Source: Lactuca virosa
Lineage: Eukaryota; Streptophyta; Magnoliopsida; Asterales; Asteraceae
Assembly: GCA_928212115.1 (NCBI GenBank)
Contig: CAKMRJ010003334.1
Span: 39,283,616-39,347,615, forward strand
DNA: 64,000 nucleotides
Direction: 5' to 3'
This document shows positions 1 to 10,897 of the stretch, piece after piece (within the stretch, counting starts at the first letter, position 1; each line of letters begins with the position of its first letter). The position numbers were made by a program, and so were the translations under genes. The notes beneath the pieces were generated by a model, which worked only from the letters and a program-made list of their open reading frames with translations, searched no databases and was not told the origin of the DNA.

Positions 1-190
1 CCACGAGTAGATTCAGACCAAAACAACGAGAAGGAGAGGGTGATTGAAAGGAAGAAGAGTCAATCGATGATGCTAAGAGTGAATGAGTTGTGATTGAAGA
101 ATGAGATTGTGATTGTGAATTAGAAGAAGAAGATGATGATGATGACGATGGATTACTTGAAGAAGGGTAATTGTGCGAAGATTTCTGCAT
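1..190 (-). CDS. 5' end of unidentified Ser-rich protein gene (partial)
   Basis: The frame opens with ATG at 190-188 and stays open for about 63 codons to the window edge, so only the N-terminus is seen. The start is MQKSSHNYPSSS, followed by a run of nine serines and an Asn/Gln/Ser/Thr-rich stretch, then SPSRCFGLNLLV where the window ends. The composition suggests a disordered N-terminal tail. The ATG context (CAAAATGCAG) and a TATA-like element about 125-140 bp upstream support a real transcription unit. I do not recognise the family. The rest of the gene lies to the left of the window. Confidence 0.5.
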   Translation of the reverse strand, partial: MQKSSHNYPSSSNPSSSSSSSSSNSQSQSHSSITTHSLLASSIDSSSFQSPSPSRCFGLNLLV

Positions 191-1498
191 TTTGGTGTTG
201 GATTTAGCGATCTTCGATCGGAAAGAAACGAAATTGGAGAGAATTGTAGGAGACGAAATCTCCCCGGACGGTGGTGAATTGAGAGCGACTGTCGATAGTT
301 AGATGATAACGCCGTATCTATATATTAGAAAATTGCCCAGTGTTGTATTACTATATTTTAAAGGAATTGTAATTAAATAAAATGAGATTCTTAACAAAAA
401 TAAAAATCATCAAATTTTTTGTGCATTATAAAAATGCTCATTTTGTCTACAAAAATGCGTATTTTTTTTTATTTGCATAAAAAAAAATCTGTTTAGATCC
501 GAAATGATAATACTTGCAGGAACCGAACCGGAGCCAAATATATAATTGTGTTGTGTTCTCGGTTCCTCAATACCCATAAATTCAATTATTGGTTTTTCGG
601 TTTCGGTTCGATCTGATTTCGAATCTAACAACTATGAGTGAGCAAAATATTCACCAAACTGATTAGAAACCAAATATGTAATTGGGTCGGTTCTTGTTTT
701 CAGGTCCGGTTCCGGGACCAAGCTCACCCTAGCATTTTTTTGGAACGAAAAAAATTATAAACACTAGCAGGCAGCAGCAAGCTCACCCTATTTATTTGAA
801 CAATTGTTAGCTTTGAGTAAACACGAAATTTTTTCTTGAAATTTCGAAATTGTTTATCATATTTGGACTTGTTCATTAAGTATAACATAGAATGACCCAA
901 AACAGAAAATATACTTTAATGTGACATAAACTTAGTCCACATTGATCCATTTCGGATAAAATAATTATTTTTCCAGAACACAAAAAAAACTTGTTTATTT
1001 ATGTTAACATCCGTTTCGGTTAAAATAATTATTCTTTAATTTGATGTATTGTACAAACATATAAAACATAAATTGTTGTGTATAGAGAAAAACTATTGTC
1101 TACAAATCATTTTCATATATTATAAGGTTTGTGATAATCATTTCCTTTAATATTTAAATGATCATATCCTTCATTGTTTTTATACAATTGGTCGATCCTA
1201 TATATGCATGGGTTTCACGAATTTTGCTGTAAGCTAATCCATACGAATATCACTTCAAATTTTTGCACAAAATCAAAAAATAATTACATCGGATTCCTCA
1301 AGATATGTTAGAATACTTAGGAGAGACAAAATATATATAGCATAGTAAGTATATATACAAATAGCATCTACAAGATGGATAAAGATAATGATTTTCGGAG
1401 GTTAAAAATGCTTACCGAACATTTATAATCGCACCAACCCATAGATTAGCTATGGTCAGTTCCAACGAAGGGAGACCTAAAAACATAAATTGCCTTTG
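191..1498. other. AT-rich intergenic DNA with a hAT-like terminal fragment
   Basis: No coding region is visible. Positions 505-737 are rich in GGTTCC/GGAACC words and end in AAGCTCACCCTA; its reverse complement TAGGGTGAGCTT resembles a hAT terminus. A second AAGCTCACCCTA lies at about 779-790. Two related blocks (about 950-985 and 1010-1040, sharing TTTCGG-TAAAATAATTATT) form a short diverged direct repeat. The rest is unassigned. Confidence 0.4.
314..328 (-). promoter_or_regulatory. TATA-like element upstream of the partial gene
   Basis: On the minus strand this reads TAATATATAGATA, about 125-140 bp upstream of the ATG at 190. That is a plausible distance for a core promoter plus a short 5' UTR. 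It is inferred from position and sequence only. Confidence 0.35.
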
Positions 1499-2652
1499 GT
1501 TAATTCTAGGGGTGACATCTCTCGACCCAATCCGTAACCCGATGCTGACCCAACCCGAAATAAACGAGTTTGAGTTGAGAGTTTTAACCCGTCAACTTGT
1601 TTATTTCATGGGTTGGGTTGGGTTACCTGTTTGGGTTTGCGGGCCAACCCGCCAATCTGTATATATATTACATTTAAAAAAATTAGATATATTTAATTAT
1701 TAATGAAATCCGATTTCATTTCGTATTCTTAATATTTCGTATTATTGTATTCCTTCTGTATTCGTATGTGGCTAGTTTTTTACAGTGCCTTAATGTAAAC
1801 CCATAAAAATCACAAGAAATTTAAACTTTTTAAAACAACCCCAAATCATAGAATGTTTACAAAATCATTGTTTTCAAAATATTGTTCCATATCAAAGTAT
1901 CCCATAGATCATAAGTACATAAAACAAAGGATGTGTACGGTCACGCCTTCAATTCCCGCGATCATCAGAAGTACCTGAAACAATAACTAAAAACCATAAA
2001 CCAAAGCTTACTGAGTTCCCCCAAAGTACCAACACATAAACAGATAACATATACAACAGCATGTCGGGTCCAATCAACCATCGGGTTGGATTACCCCAAG
2101 CCCAGTCACCCTTCGAGTCCAATCATCCTCGGGATGGAATACCCTAGGTGGAATACCAATATACAATGGGTCCACTCAGTCATCAAACCGGAATACCCTC
2201 AAGCCCTCAGTACGAGTCTGGCATGCCAACCGGCCCACAACTAGTATCTAGAATGCTCCCGAGCCCTCAGTATGAGTCGGCATGCCAACCAACCCTCAGC
2301 TCATATCTTGAATGCTCCCGGGTTTGTTGGCTACAACACAAAACAGTACAACCTCAACCCACCATAATATGTCGACATATAACAGATACCAAACATAAGC
2401 AACAAACAAATAATCATGCATGCAGAATCACAGGTAGTCGTACAGATCTACTAAACGAAGCATATCGGCAACTAACATATAATCATGCAGATCTATTCCA
2501 TACTCAACATATCAATGTATAGCAGGATATCAATCCAATGGGTCGGCCTTGGTGCCTTCGACCCGTAAGTACATTGAGGAAAACTCACCTCACAATCTGA
2601 ACAATAGTTAACGAGGTCTTGATTCCGAATCTCAGCTCCAACCGTCACCTAT

Positions 2653-5060
2653 TGTCACACCCCCAAACCGGAACGGCGGAAACGTTCGGGGGTGGATGAC
2701 GTCATATGTAATATCACAACAATTGTATCATAGTAATCATAGTAAACACAACCATTACATTGAATACATACATGAAAAGGTATTTACATCTGTTTGATTT
2801 TTGTTCTTATACATCAAAAGTATAATCAAAAGAAAAAGACGTGACTCTATACGCTCCGTCTTCTCAAAACTCCAGAAGGTACCTGTCTACTGATTACCTG
2901 AGAATACAAGCAGTTTTGAAAGAGTATCAGCATAAAGCTGGTGAGTTCATAAGCGATGTTTTTGTAAAGAAAACCTGTTGATGACTCTGTAAAGATGTTC
3001 GCATGTTTCCAAGAAAATCCAATATTTTCTTTAGTAAAAGTGTGATAATATCAGTTCTATCTATGACTACTTAGTTCATGCTAGCCATGTATAAACCAAT
3101 ATCGAACAGACAGTTGACTATGCGGATGTGCCCTAAGCCCACAACCAAACAAGGAACAGGAAATGAGGCGGAAACCACACATTCCACAGTCTATCGAATA
3201 TTCTCCATACGTGGCCCTGATGCCTAAACTAAGTAATTATAGAATTAACTATGAATGTTTGTTACAGTATTCTGTTGTAGTATAGGAAAAAACATTAGTT
3301 TTGTATGCCTGGTTACTACCAATCGTAGTATGTGTTATTCTAGTACAAAAACCCTGTTATAGTATGTTCTTGTTTTGAAAACCCTGATTAACACTAGTAT
3401 GTATGTAGTTTTCATTACTTAAAATTAAAACCAATGAAGAATGAAATATCGTAAACAAATGGTTAGTTTATATATTGTGAGTCGTATAACCATGCTTGAT
3501 ATGACCTAGTGACCTTTACGACATTCTTCAAGTGTCGGTTAAATGACATTTGTCACCCCAGGCATGCCTGCCTAACGTAGCTAGCAGTTCAGGTGTGGGA
3601 TTGTCAGCCCCGAATAGATCTATTCACAAATCTCACGCTCTCCTTCCAGGAGACTCTGGTTATACTATGATAGGATTTAATTCAGTACCCTAAGGTACAG
3701 TTTTGAAGTAGAGTCTCACAATTCTGTATAATCTATTTACGTGTGATTCTGTATTGTTCTCTTGTATTTGAATCCTTTGTATACTGTATAAGATAAAATT
3801 ATACTTAAATAATTATTAAATGTTGTACTCTTGTAGTAATGTATATCATAACTAAATCTGTCATAGTTTATATATTTACCCTGTATGTAATCTGAATCGG
3901 TAAAAGCTGTGTATTGAATTCCCCAAACTATACCCATTATAGTTTACTTGAAATGTTATGTACTTGGTTTGTAAATTGTTCTGAAACTATGCAATTGTGT
4001 TTCCAAAATAAAAGTGTCCCTTATGCTCAACATAGTACAAAAGAGATAAAATATCTAAATATTTTATAAAACGTGGAAATCGTTTGACTGTATCAATTGC
4101 ATAAGTTTAAAACTTGTTAAAATCATTTGTGTTTGGCTTGTATTCCCCCCTGAAAACATTAAAAATCGTAAAAGTGTAGGGGTATGAACTCACTGTTAGT
4201 TGTGTACAGATGTCGAATAAACGGACTGAAATGAAGACCCTCGAGTTGTAGTGTGACACTTAACGGAATCCTAATAACAATTAAATACATATATGTATCT
4301 AAATTAGTAATTTCGTTAGATAAAGTGTTAGAAAAACACTTGCTTTTGGTTAAGTAATGTTATCGGGACTTGATTGAATCGAGGAAAGTGGGTTTTCAAT
4401 CTAATTCACTGCTTAGGAAGTGTGTACGACCGTGAATGGGGTGTACGGCCGTGAACAGGTGTACGGCCGTGAACAGCCTCTTGAAGGGTTTACGTCCTTT
4501 GAAGGTTTGAAGCGTGTACGGCCGTGAACTAGTGTACGGTCGATGAAGATTTGCAGATTTGAAGGGTGTACGGCCGTACACTCAAGAACGAGGATGCTGG
4601 ATTCGATGAAAAACGTGTTCTAGATGCTCCAAATCAACTCCCAATGACGATTCTTGATGATTTCCGAAAGGTTAGGGGTGCTTTTCGGGTGTACGGTCAT
4701 GAGCTTAGAGAGAGAGAAGGAATGAGTGTTCGGCCAGAAAAGTGTAAATGAGGGGTAGGGTCTCGTATTTATAGGGGTCTTCGTGGTCGGTGGTGGGGTC
4801 CACCTGACGCTGACCGTAAACAAGTGTACGGCCGTACACGGGTTTACGGCCGTAAACTCAGTCGGGTCGAAAATTGTTTGATTTTTCAAGAAGATTCGGG
4901 GTTTTCGCGCGATTTTTTGGTTCCGACTCGTATATATAAATTTAATTATATAAAATTAGATGATTTTCTAAACCAAGGACTTTGATGGAAACTTAATAAA
5001 ATTTAAATTTTATTAACGGAAATCGGATAATGGAAACGGAAAAAGGTTCGGGTTGTCACA
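2653..5060 (-). repeat. 3' LTR of gypsy A
   Basis: The repeat is 2408 bp, begins TGTGACAACCC and ends GTGTGACA on the minus strand, and matches 10898-13317 nearly throughout, with small indels (for example a C-run of 6 here against 12 in the other LTR). A TATA box (TATAAATA, 4766-4773 on the minus strand) marks the promoter. Palindromes flank it: GTGTACGGCCGTACAC at 4824-4839 and GTTTACGGCCGTAAAC at 4842-4857 upstream, and more GTACGGCCGT copies at about 4420-4580 downstream. Confidence 0.9.
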
Positions 5061-5092
5061 TCATCCCCCCGTTAGAGGGAATTTCGTCCCGA
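5061..5092 (-). promoter_or_regulatory. Polypurine tract of gypsy A
   Basis: On the minus strand the segment reads GACGAAATTCCCTCTAACGG then a G-run and GATGA, directly before the LTR TGTGACA. This is the plus-strand primer position; gypsy B has the same arrangement at 33728-33756. Confidence 0.75.
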
Positions 5093-5113
5093 AATTCAAA
5101 CACTGATTACAAA

Positions 5114-6710
5114 TCATGGACTCGGAAAAAGATGAGGGTACTTCTGTTTCATTGAATCTTCGCGCTCCCAAGTGAATTCAGGTCCCCGCTTGGCATTCCA
5201 GCGAACCTTCACTATCGGGATACGACTTTGTTTCGTTCCTTTGACTTCCCGATCCATGATTTCTACGGGTTCTTCCACGAAGTGTAAGCTCTCGTCTAGT
5301 TCGATCTCATCGAGTGGTATCACAAGTGTCTCATCGGACAAACACTTCTTTAGGTTCAACACGTGAAAGACGGGATGCACGTTGCTAATTTCTCGTGGTA
5401 GGCGAAGTTTGTAGGCTACGGGACCGATCCTAGCGAGGATCTCAAATGGTCCTATGTATCTTGGATTCAGCTTTCCACGCTTTCCGAAGCATATCATGCA
5501 TTTCCAGGGTGAGACCTTCAAAAGAACACGGTCACCAACCTGTAACTCCAAGGGTTTTCGTCTCTTATCGGAGTAGCTCTTTTGTCTATCTCTTGAAGCC
5601 TTTAGTCGTTCCCGGATTTGTACGATCTTTTCAGCAGTCTCTCGGATGATTTCTGGGCCTGTGAGAGTGCTATCGGGGACTTGACCCCTGACTGGCTATA
5701 GGTCACCCACCTCAGCCCAGCACAGAGGGGATCTGCACTTACGGCCATAGAGGGCTTCGAACGGCACAACCTTGATGCTGGTATGGTAACTGTTGTTGTA
5801 GGAAAATTCGACCAAGGGAAAATGAGTGTCCCAAGACATGCCAAAGTCGATGACGGAGGCTCTCAACATATCCTCTAATGTTTGAATGGTTCTCTCACTC
5901 TGCCCATCTGTCTGTGGATGGTAAGTTGTGCTCATATCCAGCTTAGTTCCAAGAGCCTTCTGTAGTGACTGCCAAAATCTCGAGGTAAACCTGCTATCTC
6001 GATCGGAGATAATGGATACAGGTACACCATGCAGGCGGACTACATCTCGAAGGTAGATTCGTGCCAGTCTCTCCATTTTAAAGTTTTCTTTGATTGGCAG
6101 GAAGTGGGCGGATTTAGTTAGTCGATCGACAATTACCCAGACGGCGTCGTGCCCACTCGGAGACTTGGCAACTTAGTGATGAAATCCATTGTAATCCTTT
6201 CCCACTTCCACTCAGGTATTTCTGGCTGCTGGAGTAGACCTGAGGGCTTTTGATATTCCACCTTCACCTTGGCGCAAGTCAGACACTTGCCCACGAAGGT
6301 AGCGATCTCTGCTTTCATGTTCGGCCACCAATAGAGTTGTTTGAGATCCAGATACATCTTATCTGAACCTGGGTGAATGGAGTATCTAATCTTGTGATCT
6401 TCTTTCATGACAACATCCCTGTAACCACCGTACTTCGGGCTCCAGATCCGGTTCATGAAATAGTAAACTCCGTCTCCCTTGACCTCTAAGTTCTTTTCCA
6501 TTCCCCTCAAGGCTTCGTCCGACATGTTTTTTTGGTTTTAAGGCTTCCAACTGAGACTCTTTGATTCGAGTGGATAGATGGGAATGGATGGTTATTGTCA
6601 GTGCCTTCACTCTACGACACGTTTTTTTGGTTTTAAGGCTTCCACATTGGCCTTGCCGGGATGGTAGTGTATTTCGCACTCGTAATCACTGAGTAGCTAT
6701 ACCCATTGCC
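5114..6710 (-). pseudogene. Gypsy A integrase and chromodomain (broken)
   Basis: Read right to left this holds the zinc-binding N-terminus of integrase (about 6133-6525, with HPGSDKMYLDLK...CLTCAKVK), the catalytic core (5696-6230; MDFITKLP, SDRDSRFTS and the Glu in GQSERTIQ, so all three acidic residues are present), then a C-terminal DNA-binding region and a chromodomain-like end (NAKRGPEFTWERED, 5114-5551). Frameshifts separate the blocks near 6130, 5695 and 5600. A short segment around 6523-6640 repeats the same ~25 bp twice, replacing the RNase H/integrase linker. Integrase inserts the cDNA and the chromodomain is thought to guide insertion into heterochromatin. This copy is dead. Confidence 0.85.
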
Positions 6711-7874
6711 GCTATCTCATGTTCAACTCTTTCTGATCGAAGATATGTTGTAGGCTCTTATGGTCGGTGAAGACAGTACACCTGGTTCCGTAGAAATAAT
6801 GTCTCCAAATCTTTAACGCAAAGACCACTGCTCCCAACTCTAGATCGTGAGTTGTATAATTGACTTCGTGTGTTTTCAGCTGTCTCGAGGCATAGGCAAT
6901 AACCTTTCCTCGCTGCATGAGCACACAGCCTAGGCCCTGATTGGATGCATCACAGTAGACAACGAAGTCCTCTGTCCCTTCGGGCAAGGACAAAATAGGT
7001 GCGCTGCATAGGGCTTGCTTCAATGTTTGAAATGCAATGTCTTGCTTTTCTCCCTAACTAAAGGTTACACCTTTCTGAGTCAGGGTGGTTAAAGGCTTAG
7101 CAATTTCTGGAGAAATTCTGGATAAATCTGCGATAGTAGCCAGCGATACCCAAGAATTGACGGATGGTGCTGACCAATTCTCAATCGCTTTGATCTTGGA
7201 AGGGTCCACGTGTATGCCTTCCTCACTAACCACGTGACCAAGGAAGGTTACTTTTCTGATCCAGAATTCGCACTTTGAAAACTTTGCACAGAGCTTCTCC
7301 GCCCTTAGAGTTTCTAACACTAGTCTCAAGTGTTGTATATGGTCTTCCTCACTCCGAGAATAGACAAGTATATCATCAATGAACACTATCATGAACTTGT
7401 CTAGGAAAGGGAGGCACACCCGGTTCATCAGATCCATGAATACTGTCGGCGCGTTGGTTAGACCAAACGGCATTACTACAAACTCGTAGTATCCATAACG
7501 AGTTCAGAATGCTGTCTTGGGAACATCATTCTCATGAACTCGCAATTGATGGTACCCTGATCTTAGGTCTATTTTTGAGAAAGAACTGGCTCCCTGAAGT
7601 TGATCGAAGAGGTCGTCGATTCTGGGTAAGGGATAACGGTTCTTGATGGTAAGCTTCTTCAGTTCTCGATAATCAATGCACATCCAAAAGGATCCATCTT
7701 TCTTTTTCACGAATAAGATCGGGGCTCCCCAGGGTGAGGAACTTGGTCTTATGAATCCTTTGTTGAGTAGCTCATTGAGCTGGAAGATCTTCGGGGAAAA
7801 CATCAGGAAAGTTGCAGACTTCGGGGATGCTCTCGAGGTCCTTAACTTCCTGCTTTTCGTTAACAACATGAGCT
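6711..7874 (-). pseudogene. Gypsy A reverse transcriptase and RNase H (broken)
   Basis: The RT is recognised by the segment ending GAPILFVKKKDGSF, by SKIDLRSGYHQLRV, and by the FIDDIL catalytic motif at about 7365-7385. RNase H follows (6712-7023; YCDASNQGLG, TDHKSLQHIF). The frame breaks at about 7504 (a stop between TAF and the next block) and near 7054-7024, and about 35 codons are missing between the FPEDLP protease-RT linker (7790-7800) and the LNELL helix. It is separated from gag-protease by the copia solo LTR at 7880-8650. Confidence 0.85.
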
Positions 7875-7879
7875 AGGAA

Positions 7880-8650
7880 TGTTGGGGTTTTGAGCATTCT
7901 AACACTCCTATGGTGTACATGCAACCGTATAAACCTTGGATCTATGTTTTCTCTATTATACATGCAAATATTAAATATTCCAAGGTTTCATCCTAACTAG
8001 CATATTATGAAGCACCTATACTACAAAGTTCTAGTTAGATGACATACCTTTTGATGTAGCTTGATGTCTTCAGGCTTTAAGAGCTTAGCCCTAATAGTGT
8101 GGAAGCCTCAAGTGGAATCACAAATCACCAAAACACCTTGGAAAACCTTTAGAGAATATGGATACTTGGCTCACACTATGAAATCGGTTATTGCCCTCTT
8201 TAGTGTATCCACACTAGCCACTAGCATAATTTCATGAACCATAAGACCCTTTATATAGTGTGGAGGATTAGGGTTAAACCCTAATACCCATGACCTTTCA
8301 TTTCCTAGGATCCATGGGTTAAAGCTCCATGGACTATCCATGAAGACTTAGCCCAACCTAAATGAACTTGGCCCACTACACATATATATATATCTAAGAG
8401 TCCATATTTAATTAGTTCCTTTTTGATCACTTAATTAATTATAAATTAATTCTTGATCAATACTAATTAAATAATATGATTATATATTAATATATTAGAA
8501 CTTATAATATATTAATATAAATCATAAATATACTATTCTCAAAAGACTATCCATATAAATTGTGTCGGTGAAGTGCAACCCAAATGGACCATGCCGGGTC
8601 GGGTCAAGTACATACCAAATATAGTTATGGACTTAGACATTAATCCAACA
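7880..8650 (-). mobile_element. Copia solo LTR inside gypsy A
   Basis: This 771-bp LTR runs TGTTGG...CCAACA and is flanked by a perfect 5-bp duplication AGGAA (7875-7879 and 8651-8655). It is the reverse complement of the LTRs of the complete copia element at 19940-27159 with high identity, including the blocks around the ATTATGAAGCACCTATACTA sequence. No internal sequence is left. It is the youngest layer of the nest. Confidence 0.9.
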
Positions 8651-8655
8651 AGGAA

Positions 8656-10281
8656 TGCATGACACTCCTTTCGCAGGTATTTCTGAGCCTTGATGCATGA
8701 AATGATACGAAGGTTCGAGCTGAGTTTATCGCCGTAAACTATAAGAACTTCGCCCGAGGGCAGATTGAGGCGAATGGCTTTTTCATAACAAAGGATATCG
8801 GCACGATTGGGGCTCAACCAATCCATACCAATGATGACATCGAAGCTTTTTAAGGAAACCGGCATAAGGTCGATTGGGAAGGAATGATCATTTAGGGTAA
8901 GGGTACAGCCTATGAATATGTCGTTAGTGCTCTCTTTCTTTCCGTTAGCCATCTCGACGGTAAATGTTTCGGTTAAAGGTTGGGATTTACACTTGAGTAG
9001 ATGTTTAAATGCATGACTAACAAAACTTCTCTCCGCACCAGAATCGAAAAAAATGCATGCATAAGAGTTGTCGAGGTGGAACGTACCCGTAACAACGGTG
9101 GGATCATCAACTGCTTCCTCCTGGCCCATCGCTAGCACTCTCCCCGTGTTGCCAGATGTTGTTGCCTTGGGGAAATTTCTCTTGAAATGCCCAACCTCCC
9201 CACAGCCATAACAGGCTTGACCAGCGCCCGCTCCAGGAGCCTGATTGATTGGTTGGACTGGTGCCTTGCAGAATCGAGTTGTGTGTCCCTTCTTACCACA
9301 GATGTTGCACAACAACTCCCGGCACTGCCCATGATGATGGAAGTTGCACTTGTCACACCTCGGAAGGGTACCAGCATACCTACTGGCAGGTGCTTGGGTG
9401 GTTGGAACAGCAGCAGGAGTAGCAGCAGCGTGGACTGCCACTATTTGTTGTTTCTTGGAGGGCTCCTGCGAAGACTGACCCTTTCGTTTGTTCCAGAACT
9501 TTTTCTTCCCACCACTTGCCTTTGGTGGTTCGGGAGCGGCTGTTACTATATCCAGATCAACCCCATGATCTATCAGGGTCTGCGCCAGGCACTTGGTGTT
9601 GTCAAAAGTAGAAGGCTTAGCAGCCAAGACATTCCCTTGAGTTGGAGGCGTCAATCCCCAAATATATCTTTCTATCTTTTTGCTTTCCGGGGTGACCATT
9701 CTCGGACATAGAAGAGCTAGATCGTAGAATCTAGTTGTGTAGTCGGAAATGTCGGAACCCTTCATCTTCAGGTTCCAGAGCTCGTTCTCTAACTTCTGCA
9801 TCTCGCCCCTTGGGCAGTACTCAGCAAGCATGAGTTCCTTTAAGCTTTCCCAACCCATGGCATTCGCTACCGGCAGGGTTAGGGATTTGACTCGACCATT
9901 CCACCAGGTCAGTACTCTGTCGGTGAAGGTGCAGGCGACGAACTTCACCTTGTTTTTATCGTAACAAGCACGGATCTAGAAGATGGATTCGATCTTCTCG
10001 AACCATCGGGTTAAGGCAATGACTCCTCCATTGCCGTCGAAGGATTTGGGTTTCGCATTCATAAAATCCTTATAGGAACACTCCTTTTGATGTCCCTGAT
10101 CGCCGAGGTTCTTGGGATGAGTACCACCTCCGGATCCGCTAGCCCCACCGGGGTTTATTTACGCCATTGCTGCAGTCACGACGGCTGTAACTGCTGCCTG
10201 GAACATGGCAGGATCGAACAGAGGAGGTGGTGGCGGCAGAGGGTCGTTGTTCATCCTGTTGGGTCTCTTTCTGGGAGGCAT
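8656..10281 (-). pseudogene. Gypsy A gag and protease (broken)
   Basis: ATG at 10281 starts a Gag beginning MPPRKRPNRMNN, typical of Tekay elements. The retrotransposon gag domain is at about 10060-9600 (FVACTFTDRVLTWWNG...LKELMLAEYCPRGEMQKLE). CCHC knuckles follow (CDKCNFHHHGQC, CNICGKKGHTTRFC, CYGCGEVGHFKRNF with the last Cys lost). The protease motif FFDSGAERSFVSH lies near 9050-9010 (D-S-G active site). In-frame stops occur at codon 40 and just before RACYDKNK (about 9976). The 3' part is cut by the copia solo LTR. Gag forms the particle; the protease would cut the polyprotein. Confidence 0.85.
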
Positions 10282-10882
10282 CTTTTTCTAAAAATAATCA
10301 GGAAGAAGATGATGGTAAGTCCCCTAGATCTTAAATTAAGAGATACGAAACAAGATATATCTCATTCTGATAGATAAAGTGTTCTACTAAGCGATAAACA
10401 GAGAATGATTACTAATGCAAGTAAACTATCGCTAGGAAGAAATAAGTAGCAACACTTGGAATGAATTTCTATACTGCATTCGGCTCTAGCTAAAATACTC
10501 CTATAGTATTTTAAGTTGTATGCTCTGTTCTATCGATATATTGATGTATATAGCTTGGTAAGTTTTAGGCTTGCTGCAACACCATGATCACTCCCAGACA
10601 CATGTTGGTCATGTCTCAAATAATATAGTTGATCAGACTGTATTGATCCCAGACATGATTACATAACTATCCAGGTTTAACCACAGTGTCCAACATCCAA
10701 ATACTTTTGTTTTGTTCTACTTATCATATTGTTTCTGGTACGTATGTATACTTGTATACTTCTTATAAAATACTTATATTTTAAAAGTATACTTTTTAGT
10801 TCAGAGCACTTCGGCCCCCTTAGTGTTTATAGTTGTATACCATGTAAGGTTCGGTATACTTAGTTCACTATAAACAAAAAAA
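10282..10882 (-). other. Gypsy A leader between primer site and gag
   Basis: About 600 bp of non-coding DNA lies between the primer-binding site and the gag ATG. No extra ORF like that of gypsy B (27395-28024) is present here. Confidence 0.6.
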
Positions 10883-10894
10883 GCTCTGATACCA
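10883..10894 (-). promoter_or_regulatory. Primer-binding site of gypsy A (tRNA-Met)
   Basis: On the minus strand TGGTATCAGAGC follows the 5' LTR end after three bases. This is the standard complement of the 3' end of initiator tRNA-Met used by plant LTR retrotransposons. Confidence 0.85.
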
Positions 10895-10897
10895 ATC

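Noticed and set aside
2148..2522. 124-codon plus-strand frame
   Set aside because: Lies in the C-type solo LTR, antisense to it, with no domain.
4396..4889. Frames with repeated YGRTP/RPYT motifs (also at 12656-13147)
   Set aside because: They translate the GTACGGCCGTGAAC repeats of the gypsy A LTR; a by-product of palindromes, present in both LTRs.
9187..9711. 174-codon plus-strand frame opposite gypsy A gag
   Set aside because: Shadow of the minus-strand gag frame.
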